A stretch of 64,000 nucleotides of DNA. Source: an uncultured Flavobacteriaceae bacterium (lineage in GTDB: Bacteria; Bacteroidota; Bacteroidia; Flavobacteriales; Flavobacteriaceae). Under the pieces are notes generated by a model. The model ran no database searches, was not told where the DNA came from, and saw only the letters and a program-made list of their open reading frames with translations. The position numbers and the translations under genes were made by a program. Of this stretch, positions 43,993 through 52,851 are shown in pieces. The stretch lies in contig CANLWB010000006.1 of NCBI GenBank assembly GCA_947494695.1, forward strand, positions 248,001 to 312,000. The letters are read 5' to 3'. The first letter of the stretch is position 1. Each line of letters begins with the position of its first letter.

Positions 43993-44670
43993 ATGATAAA
44001 ACACACACTCTTCATTTTCGTTATTGCTGCAAGCTTGTTTTCATGCAAACAAAAACAAGAAAAAACTTCACAACCTGAAGTTAAGCCACTTACCGTCGCC
44101 GAAAAAATTGCAAATGCTCATGGTTTCGAAAACTGGAAAAACGTTAAGAGCATCCATTTCACATTCAATGTAGACAAAGATAGCATTCATTTTGAAAGAA
44201 GCTGGAACTGGAAACCAAAGACAAACGATGTTATTGCCTATAGTAAGCACGATACTATTAATTACAACAGATCGAAATTAGACTCGACGTTAACAAAAAC
44301 TGATAGTGGCTTTATAAACGATAAATATTGGTTACTGGTGCCGTTTCAGTTAATTTGGGATGAAGGTTTAACCGTTTCAAGTCCAGTAAAAGAAGTAGCT
44401 CCTATAAGTAAAGCAGACATCAATAAAATAACACTAACTTATTCTAAGGAAGGTGGTTATACACCTGGGGATGCGTATGATATTTATTATGGTGACGATT
44501 ATTTAATTAAAGAATGGATTTTTAGAAAAGGTAATGACACCGTGCCTTCAATGATCTCAACATTTGAAAATTATAAAGATTTCAACGGCATTAAAATTGC
44601 CCTGGAACACAAAAAAGGGGACTCAAACTGGAATCTTAATTTCACCAATGTAAACGTCGAAATTAAATAA
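43993..44670 (+). CDS. Lipoprotein of unknown function
   Basis: A 225-residue lipoprotein: the signal MIKHTLFIFVIAASLFSC puts the lipid-modified Cys at 18. The mature part is rich in beta-prone, amphipathic strands (IHFTFNVDKDSIHFERSW, NDVIAYSKHDTINY, KITLTYSKEGGYTPGDAYDI), reminiscent of LolA/LppX-like lipid-carrier folds, but this is only a resemblance of layout. I do not recognise a named family with confidence. It is a single gene with its own promoter candidate and a perfect terminator downstream. Confidence 0.75.
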   Translation: MIKHTLFIFVIAASLFSCKQKQEKTSQPEVKPLTVAEKIANAHGFENWKNVKSIHFTFNVDKDSIHFERSWNWKPKTNDVIAYSKHDTINYNRSKLDSTLTKTDSGFINDKYWLLVPFQLIWDEGLTVSSPVKEVAPISKADINKITLTYSKEGGYTPGDAYDIYYGDDYLIKEWIFRKGNDTVPSMISTFENYKDFNGIKIALEHKKGDSNWNLNFTNVNVEIK

Positions 44671-44789
44671 GATGACATCATGCAAGTGAAATATTTTTAT
44701 TGAGCTTTATGTAATGAAAAGATCTAAGTTCCGACTTAATACGTATATAAAGTATAAATAGAATTTTCCGCATTTGCGTCTATATATAT

Positions 44790-44827
44790 TAAAAGCGCTT
44801 CAATTTATAAATTGAAGCGCTTTTTCT
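44790..44827. terminator. Perfect-stem terminator, probably bidirectional
   Basis: AAAAGCGCTTCAATTT pairs with AAATTGAAGCGCTTTT around ATA-type loop bases, with a T-run on the + side. It lies between the convergent lipoprotein gene and the Fe-S protein gene. Confidence 0.9.
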
Positions 44828-44849
44828 TTTTATATCGTTTAAGATTTAA

Positions 44850-45269
44850 CTAGCCTTTAAATTCTTCGGTTACATGTGCCCCATCACAAAAGGGCTTATT
44901 GTTTGAAGCACCGCATCTGCAAAAAGCGGTGGTCTTATTTTTAGTTTCCTCTGTACCGTCTTTATGAGTCACTTTTAGGGTTCCATAGACCAGTAATGGG
45001 CCATTTTCCAAAACTTCCACTTTTGTCTCTAGAGTTTCAGAAGTTTGATCCGTTTCAGCATTCATATAAAACCTTAACGCTCCAGATGGGCATTGCTTAA
45101 CCTGATCGATAATCGCATCTGTAGACGCTGCATCAATCTTTACCCATGGACGCTCTCTGGGTCTAAATACCTCAGGCAAACCTTTGGCACAAATTGCCGA
45201 ATGTATGCACTTTTCGGCTTCCCAAACAACTGTTGTCTCTCCGTTTGTATATTCTTTTATTTTCCCCAT
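44850..45269 (-). CDS. Divergent ferredoxin-like (Fer4_19) plus CDGSH iron-sulphur protein
   Basis: A 139-residue two-part Fe-S protein. The N-terminal half has Cys21, Cys27 and Cys60 in KCIHSAICAKG and VKQCPSGAL, the divergent 4Fe-4S-like domain. The C-terminal CDGSH/mitoNEET motif is CRCGASNNKPFCDGAH (Cys117, Cys119, Cys128, His132), which binds a labile 2Fe-2S cluster through three Cys and one His. The combination is known in bacteria. Its role in electron or cluster transfer is not defined. It lies next to, but not obviously with, the IclR gene. Confidence 0.88.
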   Translation of the reverse strand: MGKIKEYTNGETTVVWEAEKCIHSAICAKGLPEVFRPRERPWVKIDAASTDAIIDQVKQCPSGALRFYMNAETDQTSETLETKVEVLENGPLLVYGTLKVTHKDGTEETKNKTTAFCRCGASNNKPFCDGAHVTEEFKG

Positions 45270-45320
45270 ACCCCAAATGTTTTCCTTAAAATTACAAAAA
45301 AAATACGGTTGATGGGAATT

Positions 45321-46091
45321 CTAATCGTAATCGCGAATATGACGCTCAATTTCAGAAGCACCTTTTCTAATAATTGATAAATACGATTTTATATTTTCGG
45401 CTTTGAATCGACTGGATGGTCCGGCAACACTAATACTGGCAACCACTTTTCTGTTTTTATTAAATACAGGAATAGCAATACAGATAAGCCCCAGTTCGAG
45501 CTCTTCCATATCCAAAGCGTATTCCTTTGCTCGTATTTGTTCTAACGCCTTTAACAAATCAGCCGGGTTGGTAATCGTATGAGCTGTATGTGCTTCCAGT
45601 TCAATGGTTTTTATATAATCTGAAAGGTGCTCCTGAGAAGAATAAGCCAAAAGCACTTTTCCTATGGCGGTACAATACGCATGTTGGTAAGACCCTATTT
45701 GTGTGCTAACTTTTAACCCCAATGGACTCTCGGCTTTATTTAAATACAACACCTTATCACCACTTAATACTCCAAAATGTACCGTTTCTTTAATATCTTT
45801 AGCTATTTGCTCTAATGGGATCTGAGAGTAGTTGCGTAACGACTTATAAACGGGTACCAAATTTCCAAGTTCGAATAACTTAATCCCTAAAATGTATTTG
45901 TCGTCTGGATTCTTCTGTAAAATTCCCAAAGACTCCAGGGTACTTAACAAACGGTATGTTGTAGTTTTGTTATAACCCGTTTCTTTGGCCAATTCACGCA
46001 CCCCCCATTCCTGCTTACTATTCATATAAACATCTAAAAGCTTAAAAGCCTTAATTACAGATAAATTTAAACCTTTATTCACTTCTTCCAT
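45321..46091 (-). CDS. IclR-family transcriptional regulator of the kynurenine cluster
   Basis: A 256-residue regulator from the ATG at 46091; a TTG at 46106 is less likely. The N-terminal winged helix (VIKAFKLLDVYMNSKQEW, ETGYNKTTTYRLLSTLESLG) binds DNA. The IclR effector domain follows (VHFGVLSGDKVLYLNKAE, AYCTAIGKVLLAYSSQEHL, GLICIAIPVFNKNRKVVASI-type region). It is divergent from kynU. The overlapping palindromes at 46163-46189 in the shared promoter are its likely operator. A pathway intermediate is the probable ligand (inference). Confidence 0.92.
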   Translation of the reverse strand: MEEVNKGLNLSVIKAFKLLDVYMNSKQEWGVRELAKETGYNKTTTYRLLSTLESLGILQKNPDDKYILGIKLFELGNLVPVYKSLRNYSQIPLEQIAKDIKETVHFGVLSGDKVLYLNKAESPLGLKVSTQIGSYQHAYCTAIGKVLLAYSSQEHLSDYIKTIELEAHTAHTITNPADLLKALEQIRAKEYALDMEELELGLICIAIPVFNKNRKVVASISVAGPSSRFKAENIKSYLSIIRKGASEIERHIRDYD

Positions 46092-46162
46092 AAGGGATAC
46101 CTTCAAAACCCCCGTATTTGGGAGTCAAATAATTTTTAATATTCAAAAATAAGTATTAATTT

Positions 46163-46189
46163 TGAAACACTGTTTCACATTGTGAAACA
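46163..46189. promoter_or_regulatory. Overlapping IclR operator palindromes
   Basis: TGTTTCACATTGTGAAACA (46171-46189) is a perfect palindrome of two 9-base arms around one central T. It overlaps TGAAACACTGTTTCA (46163-46177), a palindrome of two 7-base arms around C. Together they give three alternating GAAACA/TGTTTC half-sites on about one helical turn. It lies between the divergent iclR and kynU genes. Confidence 0.75.
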
Positions 46190-46268
46190 ACTTTTGATTT
46201 TTCGACGAAATGCAGAGGTCATTTCATTACACAATCATACGATTTAACGTTAAATTATAGGCTTTTAC

Positions 46269-47537
46269 ATGTACGAAGCGACCTTAGATTACGCAAAACA
46301 ACAAGATGAATTGGATGAGCTTTCCAGTTACCGCAGCCAATTTCACATACCAAAGGACAAGCATGGAAATACACTCATTTACATGACGGGAAACTCCCTT
46401 GGACTTCAGCCAAAACAAACTAAATCATATATAAACCAGGAATTGGAAGACTGGGCCAATTTAGGAGTTGAAGGTCATACTGAAGCCAGAACCCCCTGGC
46501 TCCCCTACCATGAGTTTTTAACGCAAAGCACGGCCCGTATTGTTGGTGCCAAACCCATTGAAGTGGTCACCATGAATACCTTGACCACGAACCTTCATCT
46601 TATGATGGCTTCCTTCTACAAACCGACAAAAACACGCTATAAGATTCTTATTGAAAGTGATGCCTTTCCTTCGGATAAATACGCTGTAGAATCGCAGCTA
46701 CGGCATCATGGTTTTGATGACAAAGCGGGGTTAATTCTTTGGACGCCCAGACAAGATGAAGCATTATTGCATTATGAAGACCTGGAAGCCATTCTGGAGG
46801 ACCAGGGTGATGATATTGCATTGATCATGATTGGTGGGGTTAATTATTACACAGGACAATATTTCGATCTCAAACGTATTACTCAACTTGGTCATAAACA
46901 CCAATGCATAGTAGGATTCGATTGTGCGCATGGAGTCGGAAATGTAGAATTGAATTTACATGATTCGGGAGCCGACTTTGCCGTTTGGTGCACCTACAAG
47001 TATCTAAATTCCGGTCCAGGTAGCTTAGCTGGCTGTTTTGTTCATGAGCGACATGCATATAATAAAGCATTAAACCGTTTCACAGGATGGTGGAGTCATA
47101 ATAAAGAAACACGCTTTAACATGCGACAGGAATTCGATGTAATACCCGGAGCAGAAGGATGGCAACTAAGCAACCCTCCTATATTATCTATGGCAGCCGT
47201 AAAAGCTTCTCTAGATATTTTTAACGAGGTAGGTATAAAAAAATTGACCCTAAAGTCTAAAAAAATAACGGGATATCTGGAGTTTCTATTGAAGACATTG
47301 GGTGAAGATACCATAAAGATTATTACCCCAACATCCCCTGAAGAACGTGGATGCCAGCTATCCATTCAGGTGCTTGATGCCAACAAAGCATTGCACAATA
47401 AATTAACAAAAGCTGGAGTGATAAGCGATTGGAGAGAACCGGACGTCATTCGATGTGCCCCAGTCCCTCTTTATAATACGTTTCAAGATGTTTATCTATT
47501 GGTTGAAAAACTAAAAGAAGTACTAAATAAAAATTGA
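46269..47537 (+). CDS. kynU: Kynureninase
   Basis: PLP enzyme that cleaves kynurenine, or 3-hydroxykynurenine, to (3-hydroxy)anthranilate and alanine. It is 422 residues long. MTGNSLGLQPKQTKSY near the start, NTLTTNLHLMMASFY, VGFDCAHGVGNVELN (cofactor Asp/His) and CTYKYLNSGPGS (PLP-binding Lys) match the family. The last part (DWREPDVIRCAPVPLYNTF) is the usual C-terminal signature. It is the first gene of the cluster, with the IclR operator about 80 bases upstream. Confidence 0.95.
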   Translation: MYEATLDYAKQQDELDELSSYRSQFHIPKDKHGNTLIYMTGNSLGLQPKQTKSYINQELEDWANLGVEGHTEARTPWLPYHEFLTQSTARIVGAKPIEVVTMNTLTTNLHLMMASFYKPTKTRYKILIESDAFPSDKYAVESQLRHHGFDDKAGLILWTPRQDEALLHYEDLEAILEDQGDDIALIMIGGVNYYTGQYFDLKRITQLGHKHQCIVGFDCAHGVGNVELNLHDSGADFAVWCTYKYLNSGPGSLAGCFVHERHAYNKALNRFTGWWSHNKETRFNMRQEFDVIPGAEGWQLSNPPILSMAAVKASLDIFNEVGIKKLTLKSKKITGYLEFLLKTLGEDTIKIITPTSPEERGCQLSIQVLDANKALHNKLTKAGVISDWREPDVIRCAPVPLYNTFQDVYLLVEKLKEVLNKN

Positions 47538-47576
47538 AAACCGTCCAATGTTTTGTCCAAGAAGCGCACATTATTA

Positions 47577-47891
47577 ATGATAAAAAAAGTATCTGAACAT
47601 GAACTTTTAAATCCATTAGGACCATCAGACAGATCGCTTTTAGGACTTTTATTTTTCTTGAAACGTAAAAAATTTGACTATCTAATCATTACAAAACGAA
47701 GAATACTATATATCATTAGAAATAAAGTCATTAAAAATGTCCCGTACAATTACAATTTAAAAATCAACTTTAATTCTGTAAAAAACAGACTCGAGTTTTA
47801 TAATTATAAGCAAAAAAAGGAATATATTGAGTTGAACGATTTTAGGATCACACTTAATGAAATTCAACAAATAAAAAATGCACTCAATTAA
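47577..47891 (+). CDS. Small PH-like protein of unknown function inside the kynurenine cluster
   Basis: A 104-residue protein from the ATG at 47577; an upstream TTG at 47553 is in frame. Alternating hydrophobic strands (FDYLIITKRRILYIIRN, VIKNVPYNYNLKINFN, KNRLEFYNYKQKKEYIEL) and a final helix (LNEIQQIKNAL) resemble a bacterial PH-like (bPH) fold. It is strongly basic and has no signal peptide or membrane helix. I do not recognise a family. It is not a known part of kynurenine breakdown, yet it sits between kynU and kmo on the same strand. Confidence 0.6.
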   Translation: MIKKVSEHELLNPLGPSDRSLLGLLFFLKRKKFDYLIITKRRILYIIRNKVIKNVPYNYNLKINFNSVKNRLEFYNYKQKKEYIELNDFRITLNEIQQIKNALN

Positions 47892-47945
47892 AAAGATTCT
47901 AACCCCATTTCATTCCTGCTTAACATATAAAATGATTGAAACACT

Positions 47946-49361
47946 ATGCCCAAACAGCAAAACATACTCATTATAGGCGCCGGACTTTGCGGTTCGCTTC
48001 TTGCTTTACGTTTAGGACAACGCGGGTACCATGTATCGGTTTACGAAAAGCGTCCAGACTTGCGTAAAGTAGATATTAGTGCTGGGCGATCCATAAATTT
48101 AGCTTTTTCTAATCGTGGCAACAAAGCCATGAAATTGGTTGGTATCGAAAGTAAAGTTGAAGCACTTTGCATCCCTATGAACGGCCGTATGATTCATGAT
48201 GCGTCCGGACAAACATTTCTATCCAACTACAGTGGTCGCGACCATGAATACATCAATTCAATCTCCCGTGGCGCACTTAACGCCTTACTATTGGACGAAG
48301 CCGAAAAACATGAAAATGTATCCATTTACTTTAATAAAAAATGTAAATCTGTTGATTTTAAACATACCACAGCCCTATTTAAAGACTATGACACAACATC
48401 TGAATTTGTAGAAGATGCCGATGTTATTATTGCCACAGATGGAGCTGGTTCGGCCATGCGTAAAAGTTATTATCTCGGTAAACAATTTCTATTTAGTTTT
48501 TCTCAGGATTATTTAACTCATGGGTATAAAGAGCTAAGCATTCTACCAAAGGAGAACGGGGATTACAAAACTTATAAAAATGCATTGCATATTTGGCCCC
48601 GTGGTTCTTTTATGCTAATAGCGTTACCTAATTTAGATGGAAGCTTTACAGTAACCCTATTCTTAAGTTACCAAGAGGGTAAATACAACTTTAATAACTT
48701 AACAACACCAGAGGTTGTTCTTGAGTTTTTTCAAAAGGAGTTTCCAGATGCCTTAATGCTTATGCCTAATCTCGTTGAGGATTTCTTTAGTAATCCTACA
48801 TCTCCCCTGGGCACAGTAAAGTGTTCGCCTTGGCATTATAAGGGCAATACCCTTTTAATGGGGGACGCTGCTCATGCTATCGTACCGTTTTACGGTCAGG
48901 GTATGAATGCTTCTTTCGAAGATGTTGTAGAATTTGATGCTGTTCTGGATAAAAATTTAGAATGCTGGGAAGCCGTGTTTAAAACCTATGAATCTATCCG
49001 AAAAAAGAACACAGATGCCATAGCAGACCTCGCCATAGATAACTTTCATGAAATGAAAAATCATGTTGCGAATCCTATGTTTAAAGAAAAACGTAAATTA
49101 GAGATGGCTTTAGAGCATCATTTTCCTAATGCCTACTCATCAAAATACGCGTTGGTTACTTTTAATGAGCATGTGAGTTATCATGAAGCCATGACCAAAG
49201 GAAGAGCCCAGGACAAAGCTATCTTGAATATGATAGCCGATAACCATTTACCCAATATCTCTAACTTAACTAAGAACGAACTTGAAGACATTTTAAAACG
49301 TGTTCAACAAAAGACGAACGCCATTCTTGAAGACGATAGAATTGCCAGATTAAAACAATAA
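47946..49361 (+). CDS. kmo: Kynurenine 3-monooxygenase
   Basis: FAD- and NADPH-dependent hydroxylase converting kynurenine to 3-hydroxykynurenine. The 471-residue protein has [21 protein letters not shown] (FAD-binding GxGxxG; core [14 protein letters not shown]), the DG motif in [13 protein letters not shown], and [21 protein letters not shown] (core [16 protein letters not shown]). The C-terminal helical region is shorter and less hydrophobic than the membrane anchor of animal KMO. It is followed after 2 bases by the RidA-type gene. Confidence 0.93.
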   Translation: MPKQQNILIIGAGLCGSLLALRLGQRGYHVSVYEKRPDLRKVDISAGRSINLAFSNRGNKAMKLVGIESKVEALCIPMNGRMIHDASGQTFLSNYSGRDHEYINSISRGALNALLLDEAEKHENVSIYFNKKCKSVDFKHTTALFKDYDTTSEFVEDADVIIATDGAGSAMRKSYYLGKQFLFSFSQDYLTHGYKELSILPKENGDYKTYKNALHIWPRGSFMLIALPNLDGSFTVTLFLSYQEGKYNFNNLTTPEVVLEFFQKEFPDALMLMPNLVEDFFSNPTSPLGTVKCSPWHYKGNTLLMGDAAHAIVPFYGQGMNASFEDVVEFDAVLDKNLECWEAVFKTYESIRKKNTDAIADLAIDNFHEMKNHVANPMFKEKRKLEMALEHHFPNAYSSKYALVTFNEHVSYHEAMTKGRAQDKAILNMIADNHLPNISNLTKNELEDILKRVQQKTNAILEDDRIARLKQ

Positions 49362-49363
49362 TT

Positions 49364-49777
49364 ATGAGTGAAAATGAAAAAGTAACCCCAAGAGGCGCTT
49401 ATCCACATACCAAACGTGTTGGTGATTTTATTTTTGTATCCGGAACAAGTTCCAGACGGCCAGACAATACCATTGCAGGCGTTGATATTATAGACAACAT
49501 GGGCACCAAGCGATTAAATATAGAAGTTCAAACTCGCGAAGTACTCTTAAATATAGAAAAAAACCTAGTTAAAGCAGGAGCCACGTTAAAAGACGTAGTC
49601 GACGTGACCTCTTTCCTGGTTAACATGAACGATTTTGCTGGATATAACAAAGCCTATGCAGAATTCTTTGATGTGGAAACCGGACCAACACGTACAACGG
49701 TAGCCGTGCATCAACTACCTCATCCGGATTTGGTCGTGGAGATTAAGGTGATGGCTTATAAAAAAAGTAATATTTAA
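49364..49777 (+). CDS. RidA/YjgF-family protein, probable 2-aminomuconate deaminase
   Basis: A 137-residue RidA-type protein with [31 protein letters not shown] and the conserved Arg in [21 protein letters not shown] (core GPTRTTVAV). In Pseudomonas and Bordetella kynurenine/2-nitrobenzoate clusters a RidA-like protein is the 2-aminomuconate deaminase, producing 2-oxo-3-hexenedioate. Its position directly after kmo and before an aldehyde dehydrogenase supports that role over the general imine-deaminase housekeeping role, but activity cannot be read from sequence. Confidence 0.8.
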   Translation: MSENEKVTPRGAYPHTKRVGDFIFVSGTSSRRPDNTIAGVDIIDNMGTKRLNIEVQTREVLLNIEKNLVKAGATLKDVVDVTSFLVNMNDFAGYNKAYAEFFDVETGPTRTTVAVHQLPHPDLVVEIKVMAYKKSNI

Positions 49778-49802
49778 CCAGGCTCCTCAGACTATAAGCA
49801 AA

Positions 49803-51245
49803 ATGAATAACGTTCAAAATTACATAAACGGTCAATTTTTCAATCCAGTGGCAAACCACTGGATAGATAACTACTGCCCGGCTGATGGTGCCATTTATGG
49901 AAAAATACCCAATTCGTCTAAAGAAGATGTGGAAAATGCCTATATCGCAGCGAAATCTGCGTTTCCCAATTGGTCACAAACCACTCTAGAAGCACGTAGC
50001 AAAATTTTAAACAGGATTTCAGAATTACTGGAAGCTGATTTAGAACGGTTTGCTACGGCAGAAAGTAATGATAATGGCAAACCCGTTCATCTGGCAAGAA
50101 CTATAGATATTCCTAGAGCCGCCAGTAATTTTCGTTTTTTTGGGAATGCCATTACCCAGTTTGCAAGTGAGAGTCATGAAACCATTGGCCACGAAGCGAT
50201 TAATTACACATTGCGTCAACCTATAGGCGTTGTAGGGTGTATTTCCCCATGGAACCTACCACTCTATCTGTTTACCTGGAAAATTGCTCCTGCCATAGCA
50301 GCAGGAAACTGTGTGGTAGCAAAACCTAGCGAAATTACACCTATGACCGCTTATTTACTGGGTGAAATTTGTTCTAAAGCCGGATTACCGAACGGTGTTT
50401 TAAACATTGTTCATGGTCTTGGAAACACAACGGGACAAGCTATTATAGAGCATCCCGATATTAAGGCAATTTCGTTTACGGGAGGCACAACAACCGGTGC
50501 TCATATTGCTAAGATAGCCGCTCCTATGTTTAAAAAATTATCACTGGAACTCGGCGGTAAAAACCCAAATATAATTTTTGAGGATTGTGACTATAGCGAC
50601 ATGTTGGAAACCACAGTGCGATCATCTTTTTCAAATCAAGGACAAATATGCTTGTGTGGCAGCCGCATTTTTGTTGAAGCCTCGATTTACGAAAAATTTA
50701 AAACAGATTTCGTTGAAAAAGTAAAACAACTTAACGTTGGACATCCATCAAACGAACAAACACATATAGGTGCATTAGTCTCGGAGCCACACCTAAATAA
50801 AGTCTTACGGTATATTCAAATTGCAAAAGAAGAAAAAGGAACCATTCTTTGTGGAGGCCGCAAAGTAACAGTTCCCAACTATGAAAATGGGTATTATATA
50901 GAACCTACGGTTATTGAAGTACCTACCGATGAGTGCCGAGTAAATCAGGAAGAGATTTTTGGTCCGATCGTAACTATTATGCCATTTAGCTCAGAAGATG
51001 GTGTTTTACAGATGGCCAATAAGGTCAAACATGGTTTATCGGCCACATTGTGGACAAACAATTTAAAACGAGCTATGCGAATGAGCAGTCAATTGCAATC
51101 TGGGATTGTATGGATAAATACATGGATGCTTCGCGATTTAAGAACACCTTTTGGAGGGGTTAAAGCATCAGGGGTTGGTCGAGAAGGTGGATTTGAGGCT
51201 TTACGTTTTTTCACTGAAGCTAAAAATGTATGTATAAAATATTAA
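49803..51245 (+). CDS. Probable 2-aminomuconate semialdehyde dehydrogenase
   Basis: A 480-residue NAD(P)-dependent aldehyde dehydrogenase. Motifs: SPWNLPLYLFTWKIAPAIAAG, AISFTGGTTTGAHIA, SLELGGKNPNIIFEDCDY (general-base Glu) and NQGQICLCGSRIF (nucleophilic Cys). EEIFGPIVTIMPF and the GVGREGG C-terminal segment are standard. In this cluster it would oxidise 2-aminomuconate 6-semialdehyde to 2-aminomuconate, the substrate of the preceding RidA protein. Assignment to this substrate rests on context. Confidence 0.85.
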   Translation: MNNVQNYINGQFFNPVANHWIDNYCPADGAIYGKIPNSSKEDVENAYIAAKSAFPNWSQTTLEARSKILNRISELLEADLERFATAESNDNGKPVHLARTIDIPRAASNFRFFGNAITQFASESHETIGHEAINYTLRQPIGVVGCISPWNLPLYLFTWKIAPAIAAGNCVVAKPSEITPMTAYLLGEICSKAGLPNGVLNIVHGLGNTTGQAIIEHPDIKAISFTGGTTTGAHIAKIAAPMFKKLSLELGGKNPNIIFEDCDYSDMLETTVRSSFSNQGQICLCGSRIFVEASIYEKFKTDFVEKVKQLNVGHPSNEQTHIGALVSEPHLNKVLRYIQIAKEEKGTILCGGRKVTVPNYENGYYIEPTVIEVPTDECRVNQEEIFGPIVTIMPFSSEDGVLQMANKVKHGLSATLWTNNLKRAMRMSSQLQSGIVWINTWMLRDLRTPFGGVKASGVGREGGFEALRFFTEAKNVCIKY

Positions 51246-51258
51246 TTTCTGCCCGATG

Positions 51259-51277
51259 TACTGAATGTATTTCAGTA
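51259..51277. promoter_or_regulatory. Palindrome 1 in the aldehyde dehydrogenase/SDR gap
   Basis: TACTGAATGTATTTCAGTA: perfect 7-base arms around TGTAT, 14 bases after the dehydrogenase stop. There is no T-run, so it is more likely a protein site or mRNA stem than a terminator. Confidence 0.45.
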
Positions 51278-51323
51278 GCGCAGGAATCTTTTAATTGAAA
51301 CGGTATAAAACAAAAAAAACAGG

Positions 51324-51340
51324 TTCCTGGATACCAGGAA
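51324..51340. promoter_or_regulatory. Palindrome 2 directly upstream of the SDR start
   Basis: TTCCTGGATACCAGGAA: perfect 7-base arms around ATA, ending 10 bases before the ATG at 51351. It could be an operator or an mRNA hairpin covering the initiation region. Confidence 0.45.
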
Positions 51341-51350
51341 ATAACGCATT

Positions 51351-52133
51351 ATGAATCTAAACTTAAACAACAAAAATGCACTGGTTTGTGGTAGCACCCA
51401 GGGTATTGGTAAGGCCACGGCTATAGCATTAGCTCAAGAAGGTGTTAATGTAACATTGGTAGCTCGAAATAGAGAAAAACTAAGAGCGGTACTGGAAGAA
51501 TTACCGGATCATAGAAACCATAATCTTATTACGGCCGATTTCTCCGACCCCAGAGATCTTCAGGAAAAAGTGATCAAATTTATAAATAATCAGCATGGGT
51601 TTCACATTCTGGTCAATAATACCGGCGGACCGAGAAGCGGCAACATTCTAACAGCTAGTTTAGATGAACTCGAAAATGCCTACGTTCAACATTTAAAATG
51701 TAATCATGTATTGGCACAAGCTACCATTCCTTTTATGAAAGAAGGGGGCTTTGGAAGGATTATAAATGTGATTTCCACATCTGTAAAAGAACCTATTCCT
51801 GGCTTAGGCGTTAGCAATACTATACGGGGTGCTGTTGGGAATTGGAGTAAAACACTATCCATCGAAGTTGCCCAATTTGGAATTACCGTAAACAATGTAT
51901 TACCAGGTTTCACAGAAACAGAACGTTTAAATGAAATCATTAACATCAAGGCCAAAAACCTTGATATTCCTGTTGAAGAAATGACCAAAATAATGAAGTC
52001 GCAAACCCCGGCAAAACGTTTTGCCAAACCGGAAGAAACCGCACATGCCATTACGTTTTTGGCTAGCGAAGCCGCTGGATACATCAACGGTATTAATGTT
52101 CCTGTTGATGGCGGAAGGACGAAAAGTTTGTAA
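51351..52133 (+). CDS. SDR-family protein with SNTIR in place of the YxxxK active site
   Basis: A 260-residue Rossmann-fold protein. Cofactor motif: CGSTQGIGKATAIAL; NNTGGPRSG is the strand-4 motif. The catalytic Ser region is VISTSVKEPIPGLGV. The place for Tyr-x-x-x-Lys reads SNTIR (residues 155-159), so Tyr is Ser and Lys is Arg. A recognised SDR subgroup with LSN..R instead of the active site shows the same change (recollection), with activity not well defined. FAKPEETAHAITFLASEAAG and the NGINVPVDGGR end are ordinary SDR features. It lies between two pathway genes, but its step is unknown. Confidence 0.82.
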   Translation: MNLNLNNKNALVCGSTQGIGKATAIALAQEGVNVTLVARNREKLRAVLEELPDHRNHNLITADFSDPRDLQEKVIKFINNQHGFHILVNNTGGPRSGNILTASLDELENAYVQHLKCNHVLAQATIPFMKEGGFGRIINVISTSVKEPIPGLGVSNTIRGAVGNWSKTLSIEVAQFGITVNNVLPGFTETERLNEIINIKAKNLDIPVEEMTKIMKSQTPAKRFAKPEETAHAITFLASEAAGYINGINVPVDGGRTKSL

Positions 52134-52318
52134 CTTTATAAACTGAAGCGGTTTACACTTTTTTTGACTCAGCACCATCGCTACAATGCAATACAAAGAC
52201 AAAAGTGAGAATACCATAGCGTGTTGTAGCCAATTTAAAACGTTTAAACCTTTTCAATATAAAAACTCGTGTGTCTGGTACTTTAAATTAGTCCAAAACA
52301 CACTTAACATATAACAAC

Positions 52319-52843
52319 ATGAGTAAATTAGTTTCGCCTTTAAATTTTAAAGATTGGATAGAAGAAAACAGACACCTTTTAAAACCACCTGTGGGCAACA
52401 AATGTGTTTGGAAAGATGGTGATTTTATCGTTATGGTTGTTGGTGGTCCTAATAATAGAAAAGACTATCATTATAATGAGACCCCAGAGTTTTTCTACCA
52501 GGTTGAGGGCAATATGGTTTTAAAGATTATTAATAATGGACAACCGGAAGATGTCCACATAAAAGAAGGTGATATTTATTTGCTACCTCCCAAAGTACCG
52601 CACTCACCTCAGCGTATAGCCAATACCGTTGGATTAGTTATTGAATATCCACGTTCTGAAACCATGAAAGATGCTCTGGAGTGGTATTGTGAAAACTGTA
52701 ACAATTTACTCTACAGGCAGACCTTTAAACTTGATGATATTGAGACCGATATGCCTAAAATTTTCGACACCTATTACTCTAGTGAAGACAAATGCACCTG
52801 TGATACGTGTGGCACAAAAATGGAAGCTCCTAAAAACGTTTAA
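52319..52843 (+). CDS. nbaC: 3-hydroxyanthranilate 3,4-dioxygenase
   Basis: Non-haem iron cupin enzyme that opens the ring of 3-hydroxyanthranilate to 2-amino-3-carboxymuconate semialdehyde. The 174-residue length is the bacterial type. Iron ligands lie in RKDYHYNETPEFFYQVEG (His and Glu) and VPHSPQRI (His). The C-terminus has a rubredoxin-like metal site formed by CENC and CTCDTC. It is followed after 8 bases by the decarboxylase gene, whose substrate is this enzyme's unstable product. Confidence 0.95.
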   Translation: MSKLVSPLNFKDWIEENRHLLKPPVGNKCVWKDGDFIVMVVGGPNNRKDYHYNETPEFFYQVEGNMVLKIINNGQPEDVHIKEGDIYLLPPKVPHSPQRIANTVGLVIEYPRSETMKDALEWYCENCNNLLYRQTFKLDDIETDMPKIFDTYYSSEDKCTCDTCGTKMEAPKNV

Positions 52844-52851
52844 ACAAGTAT

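Noticed and set aside
51704-52087. A 127-codon minus-strand frame inside the SDR gene
   Set aside because: Antisense to an SDR with a clear cofactor motif; no signal or family of its own.
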